From positions 40,081,440 through 40,145,439 of the forward strand of contig NC_134841.1 in the NCBI RefSeq assembly GCF_965363235.1: a stretch of DNA of 64,000 bases. The letters are read 5' to 3'. This DNA comes from Mytilus galloprovincialis. Its lineage: Eukaryota; Mollusca; Bivalvia; Mytilida; Mytilidae. Shown in pieces: positions 34,108 through 46,924 of this stretch. Under the pieces are notes generated by a model. The model did no database searches and was not told the DNA's origin. It saw only the letters and a program-made list of their open reading frames with translations. Within the stretch, counting starts at the first letter, position 1, and each line of letters opens with the position of its first letter. Both the position numbers and the translations under genes were made by a program.

Positions 34108-35690
34108 GTAAATAGATAGACAGCTGATAATCATAATTGATTAAGAAATAACCTGGAAGAAGAAATGAGTTAACTATTGATTACAACAGAGACGAGAATG
34201 CCATCGTGTTTGTTCTGCTAAAAAAAGCAGGAACATTGGAGTTTATGGTTAGATTTTAAATATTTATTGTCTCCAAATTGGGTAAATTTGATATAGTAAC
34301 ATCCCCCCCTTTTTTTTTAAAATAACTCGAGAACCACACATCTCGCTCGCTTAACAAAGTAACAATAAGAAATAATTATTGTTAGTTTCAAGAATAATTA
34401 ATCGTCAAAACTTATCCCCTCCCCGACATCAAAGGAAGTTAAATGTATTATCCCAAAATTAGACCAAATTTTTATGATATAAGGACGTCTTGACAGGCTA
34501 TTATTTTATTTTGTTTTGTTGGGGTTTTTTTTGCTTTGACGTCTTCCTCCTGTATGAAAAAAAAACATAATAGACCCCCCCCCCTTTTTTTCCCCATAAT
34601 ATAGCTTTTTAAGAAGTCATAACTATTTGGACTACCCCTGAATATATTTCAGACAGACTCTTCTCTAAAAAAATGTAAACATGATTTGAGAGAAATCTTT
34701 GGAATAGTTTTTTAAATGATTTAATTATTATGTCATGTATATAATTGACATTAACATAGTTATAAACTGAGACTACTAGTATAACACATAGTGTTATAGT
34801 AGTCTCAGATATAAACTTTCCATTGTATTGACCAATATGACTAACTCATATGCTCTTTCCCATAAATGTCACAATATCAATATATTACAGTAAAACTGAT
34901 AGTTTGATGACATTGTTTAAGACTATTGACCTCAGGTCAGCCTAAACTGAGTTTAAAACTGTAATTTATTCATTAAAACAGTTCAAGACATGTACCTTCT
35001 GAAATGTGATTGCATCAAAATTAAACCTAAGGCATAACATACTTAGTGTGCAGGAAGTGCCACCAAATAAATACTGATTTGTAAAATTAGATGATGATAT
35101 TTGTGAAGTCAGATATAAATCTGAGTAAAAGGTTGATTTATATGTGCTCTTTCATGTTTAGATTATAATTTAAATTTAATCTTTTGAAGTTTTTTTTATA
35201 ATATTAAGACATTAAAATCACAATTATTTATTTATACACAAAAAAATAATTTTTGTCCTTTTTTAGTTGAATGACTGTACACAAACATTATACACACATA
35301 ATTTTGATAATTCTGTAATGTTTTTTTTTCTATAGCCCCAGAATGTGACAAAAGACTTATTAATCCAGATTTACAAAAAATAGAAATAGTTCAGCTACCA
35401 TAAGACTGCTATGACAAAAATTTTGCAGTTTCCAGAATTTGAGGTAGAGTATAGTTAGGAATAGTTTGATTATGCAGATGCTTAGTTTGCCATAAACAAT
35501 TATGCCCTTGATACAAAAGCAGAGGAAACAAAAAAGTATGAAAATAGTTGAAAAAAGTAATCATTATTACCTAGTCATATACTGTAAATAGAAAAAGAGA
35601 AAAGCACTGGTTATGATTTGGTATTTTTAATAGCATTATCATTTGTCCATAACTTGGAATATATACTGGATTGAGCTTGACATTTATTTA
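34108..35690. other. Left interior of the giant element, no gene seen
   Basis: AT-rich DNA. A 42-bp hairpin lies at 34767-34808: CTGAGACTACTAGTATAACAC against GTGTTATAGTAGTCTCAG. No coding region is supported. Confidence 0.5.
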
Positions 35691-36510
35691 ATATCATTGA
35701 CACATGGTTGCAAGAAATGAAAGATGGTAATTTAAACCTATCAATTTTATTAAGATTTAAAAAAAAGCTTTTGATTTGGTAGAATATGACTTTCTTTGTT
35801 TAAAGCTCGACATGTATGGATTTAGTGAGACTACTGTTAGTTTTTTAAGTCGTACCTGAATAACAAAAGGTATACATTTGTAATGTTAACTCTGAACAAC
35901 AACATGTAAAATTTGGTGTTCCCCAATGTTCTATACCTTGTCCTCTATTGTTTGTGCTATTTATAAATGACCTTCCCTTATGCATTAAAAATTGTGAAAC
36001 AGACCTATATCGTTGTATATGCTGATGACACCACTATTCATAAATCAGGGGGAAACATCTAGAAAATATAAATGATGATGTTCAAGAAGATTTATACAGG
36101 GTTGAAGAGTGGTGTAAAATGAATAACATGTTCATAGATGCAAATGAAACAAAATGTTTGATTACTGGAACAAAGCAGAAACTATTCAGACTTTTCAACC
36201 AAACTTGATAATAAATTAAAGTATTACAAAATTCATCATGTGAAAAAATATTAGTTTCAAAATTGACAGCCCACTAAGTAACTGGAGAAATCAAATTGAC
36301 CAAGGTTGTGCTAATATATCATCCAGAATATACCATCTTTCTTAAATACATTTTTTTTTTATATAACTGCAAGAAAACATAATACAATGGGTGTTCTGCC
36401 CCTAATTGACTACTGTTGTATTATTTGGGATGAATGTAAAAATTGAGGGATAACAAGAATTTTAAAAATCCAAAAAAAGGGCAGCATGATAAATTCTAGA
36501 TGCAGATCCA
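35690..36510 (+). pseudogene. Non-LTR retrotransposon reverse transcriptase remnant
   Basis: Translated pieces in shifting frames match the reverse transcriptase order: an AFD-like block near 35,765, a GVPQ-type turn followed by PLLFVLFINDLP near 35,915-35,970, and YADDTTI near 36,015 with the catalytic Asp pair kept. A C-terminal LIDYCCIIW block follows near 36,400. Several frameshifts and stops (for example after YLNNKR-like sequence near 35,860) make it dead. It belongs to a jockey/CR1-like clade by general look only. It was probably inserted into the giant element before or during array growth. Confidence 0.75.
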
Positions 36511-36519
36511 TTATCCCTC

Positions 36520-39500
36520 TTGGTATATAGGAGCACAATATTCTATGTTAACCTCCGCCAGTAGGTATAAACAAATACTGTTGATAGACGGTATATAGGA
36601 GCACTATATTCCATGTTAACCACCGACGGTAGGTATAGACAAATACTGGTGATAGACGGTATATAGGAGCACTAAATTGTATGTTAACCACCGACGGTAG
36701 GTATAGACAAATACTGTTGATAGACGGTATATAGGAGCACTATATTGTATGTTAACTACCGACGGTAGGTATAGACAAATACTGTTGATAGACGGTATAT
36801 AGGAGCACTAAATTGTATGTTAACCACCGACGGTAGGTATAGACAAATACTGTTGATAGACGGTATATAGGAGCACTATATTGTATGTTAACTACCGACG
36901 GTAGGTATAGACAAATACTGTTGATAGACGGTATATGGGAGCACTATATTGTATGTTAACCACCGACGGTAGGTATAGACAAATACTGTTGATAGACAGT
37001 ACATAGGAGCACTATATTGTATGTTAACCACCGACGTTAGGTATAGACAAATACTGTTGATAGACGGTATATAGAAGCACTATATTGTATGTTAACTACC
37101 GCCACTAGGTATAGACAAATACTGTTGATAGACGGTATATGGGAGCACTATATTGTATGTAAACCACCGACGGTAGGTATAGACAAATACTGTTGATAGA
37201 CGGTATACATGTATATATAGGAGCACTATATTGTATGTTAACCACGGACGGTAGGTATAGACATATACTGTTGATAGACGGTTTATGGGAGCACTATATT
37301 GTATGTTAACCACCGACGGTAGGTATAGACATATACTGTGATAGACGGTATATAGAAGCACTATATTGTATGTTAACTACCGACAGTAGGTATAGACAAA
37401 TACTGTTGATAGACGGTTTATGGGAGCACTATATTGTATGTTAACCACCGACGGTAGGTATAGACATATACTGTTGATAGACGGTATATAGGAGCACTAT
37501 ATTGTATGTTAACCACTGACGGTAGGTATAGACAAATACTGTTGATCGACGGTATATAGGAGCACTATATTGTATGTTAACTACCGACGGTAGGTATAGA
37601 CAAATACTGTTGATAGACGGTATTTAGGAGCACTATATTGTATGTTAACTACCGACAGTAGGTATAGACAAATACTGTTGATAGACGGTATATGGGAGCA
37701 CTATGTTGTATGTTAACCACCGGCGGTAGGTATAGACAAATACTGTTGATAGACGGTATATACATTGTAGGAGCACTATATTGTATGTTAACCACCGACG
37801 GTAGGTATAGACAAATACTGTTGATAGACGGTATATAGAAGCACTATATTGTATGTTAACTACCGACAGTAGGTATAGACAAATACTGTTGATAGACGGT
37901 ATATAGGAGCATTATATTGTATGTTAACCACCGACGGTAGGTATAGACATATACTGTTGATAGATGGTATATAGGAGCACTATATTGTATGTTAACCACT
38001 GACGGTAGGTATAGCCAAATACTGTTGATAGACGGTATATAGGAGGACTATATCTTATGTTAACCACCGACGGTAGGTATAGACAAATACTGGTGATAGA
38101 CGGTATATAGGAGCAACTACCGACAGTAGGAATAGACAGATACTGTTGATAGACGGTATCAAAGAGCACTATATTGTATGTAAACCAGCGACGGTAGGTA
38201 TAGACAAATACTGTTGATAAACGGTATATAGGAGCAATATATTGTATGTTAACTACCGACGGTAGGTATAGACAAATACTGTTGATAGACGGTATATAAA
38301 AGCACTATATTGTATGTTAACTACCGACAGTAGGTATAGACAAATACTGTTGATAGACGGTTTATGGGAGCACTATATTGTATGTTAACCACCGACGGTA
38401 GGTATAGACATATACTGTTGATAGACGGTATATAGGAGCACTATATTGTATGTTAACCACTGACGGTAGGTATAGACAAATACTGTTAATAGACGGTATA
38501 TAGGAGCACTATATTGTATGTTAACTACCGACGGTAGGTATAGACAAATACTGTTGATAGACGGTATTTAGGAGCACTATATTGTATGTTAACTACCGAC
38601 AGTAGGTATAGACAAATACTGTTGATAGACGGTATATGGGAGCACTATGTTGTATGTTAACCACCCACGGTAGGTATAGACATATACTGTTGATAGACGG
38701 TATATAGGAGCACTATATTGTATGTTAACCACTGACGGTAGGTATAGACAAATACTGTTAATAGACGGTATATAGGAGCACTATATTGTATGTTAACTAC
38801 CGACGGTAGGTATAGACAAATACTGTTGATAGACGGTATTTAGGAGCACTATATTGTATGTTAACTACCGACAGTAGGTATAGACAAATACTGTTGATAG
38901 ACGGTATATGGGAGCACTATGTTGTATGTTAACCACCGACGGTAGGTATAGACAAATACTGTTGATAGACGGTATATACATTGTAGGAGCACTATATTGT
39001 ATGTTAACCACCGACGGTAGGTATAGACAAATACTGTTGATAGACGGTATATAGAAGCACTATATTGTATGTTAACCACCGACAGTAGGTATAGACAAAT
39101 ATTGTTGATAGACGGTATATAGGAGCATTATATTGTATGTTAACCACCGACGGTAGGTATAGACATATACTGTTGATAGATGGTATATAGGAGCACTATA
39201 TTGTATGTTAACTACCGACAGTAGGTATAGACAAATACTGTTGATAGACGGTTTATGGGAGCACTATATTGTATGTTAACCACCGACGGTAGGTATAAAC
39301 AAATTCTGTTGATAGACGGTATATAGGAGCACTATATTGTATGTTAACCACCGACGGTAGGTATAGACAAATACTGTTGATAGACGGTATATAGGAGCAC
39401 TATGTTGTATGTTAACTACCGACGGTAGGTATAGACAAATACTGTTGATAGACGGTATATAGCAGCACTATATTGTATGTTAACTACCGACAGTAGGTAT

Positions 39501-41615
39501 AGACAAATACTGTTGATAGACGGTATTTAGGAGCACTATATTGTATGTTAACAACCGACGGTAGGTATAGACAAATACTGTTGATAGATGGTATATAGGA
39601 GCACTAAATTGTATGTTAACTACCGACGGTAGGTATAGACAAATACTGTTGATAGACAGTATATAGGAGCACTATATTGTATGTTAACTACCGACAGTAG
39701 GTATAGACAAATACTGTTGATACACGGTATATAGGAGCACTATATTGTATGTTAACCACTGACGGTAGGTATAGCCAAATACTGTTGATAGACGGTATAT
39801 AGGAGCACTATATCTTATGTTAACCACCGACGGTAGGTATAGACAAATACTGGTGATAGACGGTATATAGGAGCAACTACCGACAGTAGGAATAGACAGA
39901 TACTGTTGATAGACGGTATCAAAGAGCACTATATTGTATGTAAACCAGCGACGGTAGGTATAGACAAATACTGTTGATAAACGGTATATAGGAGCAATAT
40001 ATTGTATGTTAACTACCGACGGTAGGTATAGACAAATACTGTTGATAGACGGTATATAGAAGCACTATATTGTATGTTAACTACCGACAGTAGGTATAGA
40101 CAAATACTGTTGATAGACGGTTTATGGGAGCACTATATTGTATGTTAACCACCGACAGTAGGTATAGACAAATACTGTTGATAGACGGTATATGGGAGCA
40201 CTATGTTGTATGTTAACCACCGACGGTAGGTATAGACAAATACTGTTGATAGACGGTATATACATTGTAGGAGCACTATATTGTATGTTAACCACCGACG
40301 GTAGGTATAGACAAATACTGTTGATAGACGGTATATAGAAGCACTATATTGTATGTTAACCACCGACAGTAGGTATAGACAAATATTGTTGATAGACGGT
40401 ATATAGGAGCATTATATTGTATGTTAACCACCGACGGTAGGTATAGACATATACTGTTGATAGATGGTATATAGGAGCACTATATTGTATGTTAACTACC
40501 GACAGTAGGTATAGACAAATACTGTTGATAGACGGTTTATGGGATCACTATATTGTATGTTAACCACCGACGGTAGGTATAGACAAATTCTGTTGATAGA
40601 CGGTATATAGGAGCACTATATTGTATGTTAACCACCGACGGTAGGTATAGACAAATACTGTTGATAGACGGTATATAGGAGCACTATGTTGTATGTTAAC
40701 TACCGACGGTAGGTATAGACAAATACTGTTGATAGACGGTATATAGGAGCACTATATTGTATGTTAACCACCGACGGTAGGTATAGACAAATACTGTTCA
40801 TAGATGGTATATAGGAGCACTATATTGTATGTTAACTACCGACGGTAGGTATAGTCAAATACTGTTGATAGACAGTATATAGGAGCACTATATTGTATGT
40901 TAACTACCGACAGTAGGTATAGACACATACTGTTGATACACGGTATATAGGAGCACTATATTGTATGTTAACTACCGACGGTAGGTATAGACAAATACTG
41001 TTGATAGACTGTATATGGGAGCACTATATTGTATGTTAACCACCGACGGTAGGTATAGACATATAGTGTTGATAGATGGTATATAGGAGCACTATATTGT
41101 ATGTTAACTACCGACAGTAGGTATAGACAAATACTGTTGATACACGGTATATAGGAGCACTATATTGTATGTTAACTACCGACGGTAGGTATAGACAAAT
41201 ACTGTTGATAGACGGTATATAGGAGCACTATATTGTATGTTAACCACCGACGGTAGGTATAGACAAATACTGGCGATAGACGGTATAAAGGAGCACTTTA
41301 TTGCATGTTAACCACCGACGGTAGGTATAGACAAATACTGTTGATGGACGGTGCAAAGGAGTACTATATCGTATGTTAACCACCGACGGTAGGTATAGAC
41401 AAATACTGTTGATGGACGGTATATAGGAGGACTGTATTGTATGTTAACCACCGACGGTAGGTATAGACAAATACTGTTGATATACGGTATATAGCAGTAT
41501 TGTATTTTATGTCAAACATCGACGATAGGTATGGACAAAATACGACAAATACTGTATACAGACAGTGTATAGAAGTACTGTATTGTATGGTAAACACTGA
41601 CGGTTGGTATGGACA
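36520..41615 (+). repeat. Left 68-bp satellite array, about 75 units
   Basis: Unit landmarks: GTTAACCACCGACGGTAGG, TATAGACAAATACTGTTGAT, AGACGGTATATAGGAGCACT. Units alternate between CCACCGACGG and CTACCGACAG forms. A larger block recurs with a 1760-bp shift (the variant ATAGCCAAAT at 38011 and 39771, with the neighbouring ATCAAAGAGC variant), so segments were duplicated after divergence. The last four units are degraded. The minus-strand frames of 63-89 codons here come from the 68-bp period and are not genes. Confidence 0.97.
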
Positions 41616-43010
41616 ATTTCTGTATCATGCATCAATTGTAAATAAAAGTATCATGTGAGTGACACAGGCTCATTGAAGCCTCTAGTTTTAATATTATTAA
41701 TGTGGAGATCTGGTCTAATTGATCATTTTCTCTATTACTAAGTACATGCATGATAACTGCAACAATTGAATTGAAATAAAAGTGATAATATTTCTATTGT
41801 AGGTTATAAAGATTTAGTGTTTCCATACAAGTGACAAAGATTGAACAACAAAAACATCTCAAACTTTACAGGACAGAGTAGACTTTTTTCACTGTGCTTA
41901 GTTTTGTCTTTATGTCTAAATTATGATACCTTTGAAAAAACCAATAAAATATGGAATAACATTTATTTCTATCTTATAAAGTGGAGTGAAGAAATAAGGG
42001 GTCATTGAAAACATAAGAATATATTGCTATCATATATGCAGATCAGCAGCCCATACATTTGCTATAGCACATAAATATGGGACCAATAATTTCAAGTTGC
42101 CTTTTAAAAAAGACCTCATTAATGTTATGCGAGATACCACCAAAGACCACTAGGTGTTGATCAAATGATATTGTAAATAAGAGGGTTGTCCAAAATATTT
42201 CCAACAGCTGTTTGATATACACTACCTTAATCAAACCACAATGGTAAAAAAACAGTTTTGGTCAGTCTTAAAAGAAGCAAATATAATTTAGAAAAAGTGC
42301 AAGCTGTTGATAAAAACTACAAATAACTGCCAGTCCTAAATGTGGGTGGAGATTACCATTTAACACAAATGAGTTTCTGGACTAAAGAAAGTAATTTCGG
42401 CACAAACCGATTATACCCTTTCAAAAACTATGTGTAGTCCCTTTTATAAAAGTGGCAGATTATCTTTCTATCTAGAGTATCTATGACAACTAACTGCTGC
42501 TCCTAGTGACGTTAGTCTTTGGTTTTTGAAAAGATTGGATATATTGTCACAATTCTTTTCTAAGGTACCGGTCTGATAAACAGGAAGTAGCCAGATTAGC
42601 TACTAAATATATGCACACTGAAATATAGTCCCTTAAAATTCCCATGGCTGTGTACATGTTCAGATACGAACTATGAAAATTTTGTTTATATCTTTAGAGA
42701 AGTAAAATCAAGTATGTATGTCTTTAGTTTTGTCAAATTACTGTCTTGTTTTGTCCTGTTATTAGGTAACAGTACTGATACAATACTGTAAAAATACGGA
42801 GATGTGGTATGATTGCCAATGAGACGCCTACATGTATCCACTCAAGTTCAAATAAAGTGGATGTAAGCAGTTATATGCAACCATACAGCCTTCAACAATG
42901 AGAAAAATCATATCAAATAGACCCTTGTAAATAGGTGTTGATCAAATGATATTGTAAATAAGAGGGTTGTATATTTCATGACGGTATAATACTAAACCCC
43001 TAACAGGAGG
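41616..43010. other. Core DNA after the left array, old repeats
   Basis: No gene seen. The phrase GTGTTGATCAAATGATATTG plus GTAAATAAGAGGGTTGT occurs at 42,153 and 42,937. A partial mussel repeat copy (GTATGATTGCCAATGAGACG) starts near 42,800. Confidence 0.5.
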
Positions 43011-43590
43011 GATTGTGCCTGATATTCATATGATGAAGACATAATCTTTCAATCAGTTTAATTAAGGTCTGGTTCTGGCATGTCAATAACTGCTAGTAGT
43101 CTGTTGTTATTTATGTATTATTGTCATTTTGTTTATTTTCTTTTGTTTCATATTCTGACATCGGACTCGGACTTCTCTTAAACTGAGTTTTACTGTGCGT
43201 ATTGTTTCGCGTTTGTTTATTCTACATTGGCTACAGGTATAGGGGAGGGTTGAGATCTTAAAAAACATGTTTAATCCCGCCGCAATTTTGCGCCTGTCCC
43301 AAGTTAGGAGCCTCTGACCTCTGTTAGTCTTGTATGATATATAATTTTAGTTTCTTGTGTATAATTCGGAGCTTAGTATGACGTCCCTTATCACTGAACT
43401 AGTATACATATTTGTTTAGGGGCCAGCTGACGGACACCTCCGTGTGCGGGAGTTTCTCGCTACATTGAAGATCTATCGGTGGCCTTCGGCTGTTGTCTGC
43501 TCTATGGTCGGGTTGTTGTCTCCTTGACACATTCCCCATTTCCATACTCAATTTTATAGTATGATTTACATCTGCAATAATCACGAAACA
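43011..43590 (+). repeat. Mussel dispersed repeat
   Basis: Contains GGGGCCAGCTGACGGACACC, TCTCGCTACATTGAAGA and CATTCCCCATTTCCATACTC, a series I recognise from Mytilus sequences. The 61-codon minus-strand frame within it is not a gene. Confidence 0.75.
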
Positions 43591-44156
43591 ATCAGAGACA
43601 AGTTTGGGTCTAAATCTGTATGTCCCACATAATCAAATTGACCGAAGAGAGAGGCGAAAGATACTAAAGGCTTATTCAAACACATAAGTCAATAATAAAC
43701 TGACAAAACCACGGCAAAAAAAAAGAGAAAGATTAAAAAACAAACAACAGAATGCAAAACACAACAAAGAACATCACAGACTGAACAAAACGAACCTCGC
43801 CAAAAAACTGGTGTGACCAAATGACTAATTTATCTCAGCCTTACATTATTTAGCAAACCCTTTATTATACCAAACCAAACAAAGTTCTTTATGGTACAAT
43901 GTTTTTGATCCATCGGTCTGTCAGTCCTGTTCTCGTTATTGCAACTCCTCTGAAACCACATAACAGAGTTTTATAAATCTTTGAAGATAATGAGGAAATT
44001 ATGAATTATCAATTCATTGATTTCCTATATACTCCTACAACAGTTTGTCATAAAATCTGTCTAAAGACCACAACAGAGTTTCATGAATTTTTTAGATAGT
44101 TAGGACATGCTATGTAAATGTGCATATTGGCAGAAAATCATGATTAATTTTTTTAT
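43591..44156. other. No gene seen
   Basis: A-rich and unassigned. Includes a stretch of ACAAACAAC-type low complexity near 43,700. Confidence 0.45.
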
Positions 44157-45290
44157 GCCCCACCTACGATTGTAAATGGGCATTAGTTTTCCGGTCTATG
44201 CGTCTGCTCCTTCGTCCGTTTTCTCGCTTCAGGTTAAATGTTTTGGTCAAGGTAGTTTTTGTTGAAGGTCAGGTCCAATAAACTTGAAACTTAGTACATA
44301 TGTTTCCAATAATATGTTTTTTTCTAAGCTTAATGCCAAAGAAGGTTTTTTTTTCCCTATTTCACGGTCCACTGAACAAAGAAAATGATAGGGCAAGTGG
44401 GGAACGGTGTACGATGGACACATTCTTGTTTTTGTCGAGCCTGCGACTTTTGTCGCAGAAAGCTCGACATAGGAATGGTGATCCGGCGGCGGCGGCGACA
44501 GCGTTAGTTCACTTCTTAAAAGCTTTATATTTTAGACGGCGAACGACCTGGATGCTCCATACTTTAAATGCAGATGCCTTAAGTTTGGAAGTTTCCGTCT
44601 GTCACATGTCCATTGTCCTTGAACTCATTTTCATGGTTCAGTGACTACTTGAAAAAAAGTTAAAGTTTTTTGTAATTTCTCTCATATTATGGGTAACTAT
44701 GTTTAGTATTTTCGTACCTTGGTCAGCATGCCCATCAGACAGTTTTCATTTGACCCCGCCATCATTTCATGGATCAATGAAAAGGGTTAAGTTTTTGGTG
44801 GTCAAGTCTATATCTCAGATATTATATGAAACATGTCTTGTATATTTGGTGTATGGAAGGATTGTAAGGTGTACATGTCCAACTGACAGGTGTCATCTGA
44901 TCTTGACCTCATTTCCTTGGTTCAATGGTCAAAGTTAAGCTTTTGAGTTTTGTTCGTTTTTTCTAATACTATATGCAATAGGTCAACTTTATTTGGTGTC
45001 TGGAAATATCTTATGATGTCAGCCTCGCAAGTCTCATTTGACCTTGACCTCATTTTCGAGGTTCATTGTTCAGTGTTTAGTTTTTGTGCCAAGTGTCATC
45101 TGACCTTGACCTGATTTGTATTGAATGATTGTAAGGTGTAAATGTATTCCTCATTTTGGTCATATGACCTTGATCTCATTTTCTTTGGTCATGTTATTAA
45201 TAAGTTTATGTGATAATTGTAGTAAAACTTTATATTTAGATCTATCAACATAAATAAGGCGAGAAATTTCAACGTGTGTACTCTTGTTAG
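44157..45290 (+). repeat. Two adjoining dispersed repeats
   Basis: First, a copy of the GGGCATTAG...GGACACATTCTTGTTT family (44,157-44,432). Then a TGTCGAGCCTGCGACTTTTG...GGCGGCGGCGGCGACAGCG repeat (44,434-45,290) with several degenerate 'TTGACCTCATTT' phrases. Frames 44300-44644 and 44699-44938 fall inside the repeats. Confidence 0.7.
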
Positions 45291-46094
45291 GAATTAGGAA
45301 CTATGCCTTCTGAACTTAGAATTTCGGCCTAAATATACTTCTGCATATCTTCTGAAATTACACAACAGAATTTCATGCGTGTTTGAACTAAATAATCTGT
45401 TGAAATTTTGTTTGCTTAGTGACAATGTCGGGCTGTGAAGTATGTGAGCGTGCTCACAAAGGTTCTTTGATTACACACAGTCAATGCATTGTCTGTGCTT
45501 CCCAGATACAGTCTGTATGCATTTTCTTTGTTGTAAATTAAATTAAGTTTATGTATTGTACGTCGTTCTTAGTCTTTATACATTGTTTATATGCTTTGAC
45601 TATGAGTCTAAGATACTTCTATTGTCGGTATATCTTAGATTTGGTCGGTTAACACTGTCTATGGATCAGAGACACAGTATGTATGCATTGTAAGTTGTTC
45701 CAAGTTGAAATAAAAGTCTGTATGTTTTGCCTGTTACTGCAAGATAAAGTGTGTGCACTGCCTGTGGCTCTTATATACAGTCTGTATGCATTTTCTGTAT
45801 GCTTCATCTATGGGTCTAATTTTTAGATTCAGTCTGTATACAAACTGTATCTCTGACCCATATACAGTGTCCAAAAAAAACTCTGTTTTAAGATCTCTAA
45901 CCCATATACAGTGTGAAAATGATCTTTGGTTCTAAGATGCATTTTGTTTGATTGGCTGAATGCTTAGTATATATTGGTTTCGATATATGGTCTGTATGTA
46001 TTGTATGGATCTTATATATTTGTATTTTTTTCCATCTGATGAGTAAGCCTTTTTCAACTGATTTTTATAGTTCGTTCTTATGTTGTACTGTTAC
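45291..46094. repeat. Degenerate CAGTCTGTATGCAT repeat region
   Basis: The phrase CAGTCTGTATGCATT and relatives recur irregularly from 45,510 to 45,920, with ACCCATATACAGTGTG appearing twice near its end. No gene. Confidence 0.55.
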
Positions 46095-46414
46095 ACCAAA
46101 GTCCCAGGTTTTTGGAGGTTTGGGATCCCGCTAACATGTTTAACCCCGCCACATTCTGTATGTATGTGCCTGTCCCAAGTTAGGAGACTGTAATTCAGTG
46201 GTTGTCGTTTGTTTATATGTTACATATTTGTTTTTCGTTCATTTTTTGTATATAAATTAGGTCGTTATTTTTTTCGTTTAAATTGTTTCACATTGTCATT
46301 TCGGGACTTGTTATAGGTGACTATGCGGTATGGGCTGTGCTCATTGTTGAAGGCCGTACGGTGACCTATAGTTGTTAATTTCTGTGCCATTTTGGTCTCT
46401 TGTGGAGAGTTGTC
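46095..46414 (-). repeat. Mussel dispersed repeat, split by the Polinton element
   Basis: Carries GTTTAACCCCGCC, GCCTGTCCCAAGTTAGGAG and TGACCTATAGTTGTTAATTT, ending TCTCTTGTGGAGAGTTGTC. The continuation of this repeat (TCATTGACAATCATACAACA) resumes at 52,328, after the 5.9-kb insertion. Confidence 0.8.
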
Positions 46415-46575
46415 AGTAGTGTTTGTGGGACAGAATGAACCCATAAAGGTGGAAGTCGGACGCTGACGCTATATTTGGACCTGGGTGTGAACGCCGACGC
46501 CATATTTGGGCCTTAACGCGGACGCTATACCTTAATGTTGCATCAGACTACCCTTTAAAGTGACGTCATACCCTT
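46415..46575 (+). repeat. Left terminal inverted repeat of the Polinton derivative
   Basis: Matches the reverse complement of about 52062-52321. The right arm is longer because it has extra copies of the GGACGCCATA phrase and a unique segment between them. Confidence 0.8.
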
Positions 46576-46918
46576 AAAAGTGGACGGTATATTCTCGAAA
46601 ATGGACGAGAATTTGTCTTTGATAAACGCTTACCCAACCCCTAGGTAATAAGTCTGTGATAATTCTGAAAAGAATCTTCTACCTCTTAAATAATTAACTG
46701 CTTATACATGTTTATAACAACTGTAAGAATTCTCCAAGATATACTATTTATATTAATCAGAAAAACTGTCACTCAATGCAGTAGGCGGAACTATTCCCGT
46801 GTAAAGAGAATTGGATTAAAATGTTTGATATCAATACATAAAATATTTGTCTTTATCTTTTTAATTTTTGGATTTCTTATCTTATTAACATGACAATCGT
46901 GAAACATTCAGTAGTATT
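46576..46918. other. Polinton interior left of the foldback insertion
   Basis: No gene recognised. Sequence just before 46,918 (ATGACAATCGTGAAACATTC) is related to 48,964-48,990, the uninterrupted paralogue of the foldback insertion site. Confidence 0.5.
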
Positions 46919-46924
46919 GCTTTC

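Noticed and set aside
36520..41615. Protein-coding frames of 63-89 codons (YRLSTVFVYTYRRWLTYN type) on the minus strand
   Set aside because: They follow the 68-bp period, are in a satellite, and the same words appear in the mirror array on the other strand.
44300..44938. Two plus-strand frames of 114 and 79 codons
   Set aside because: Located in dispersed mollusc repeats present elsewhere in the window.
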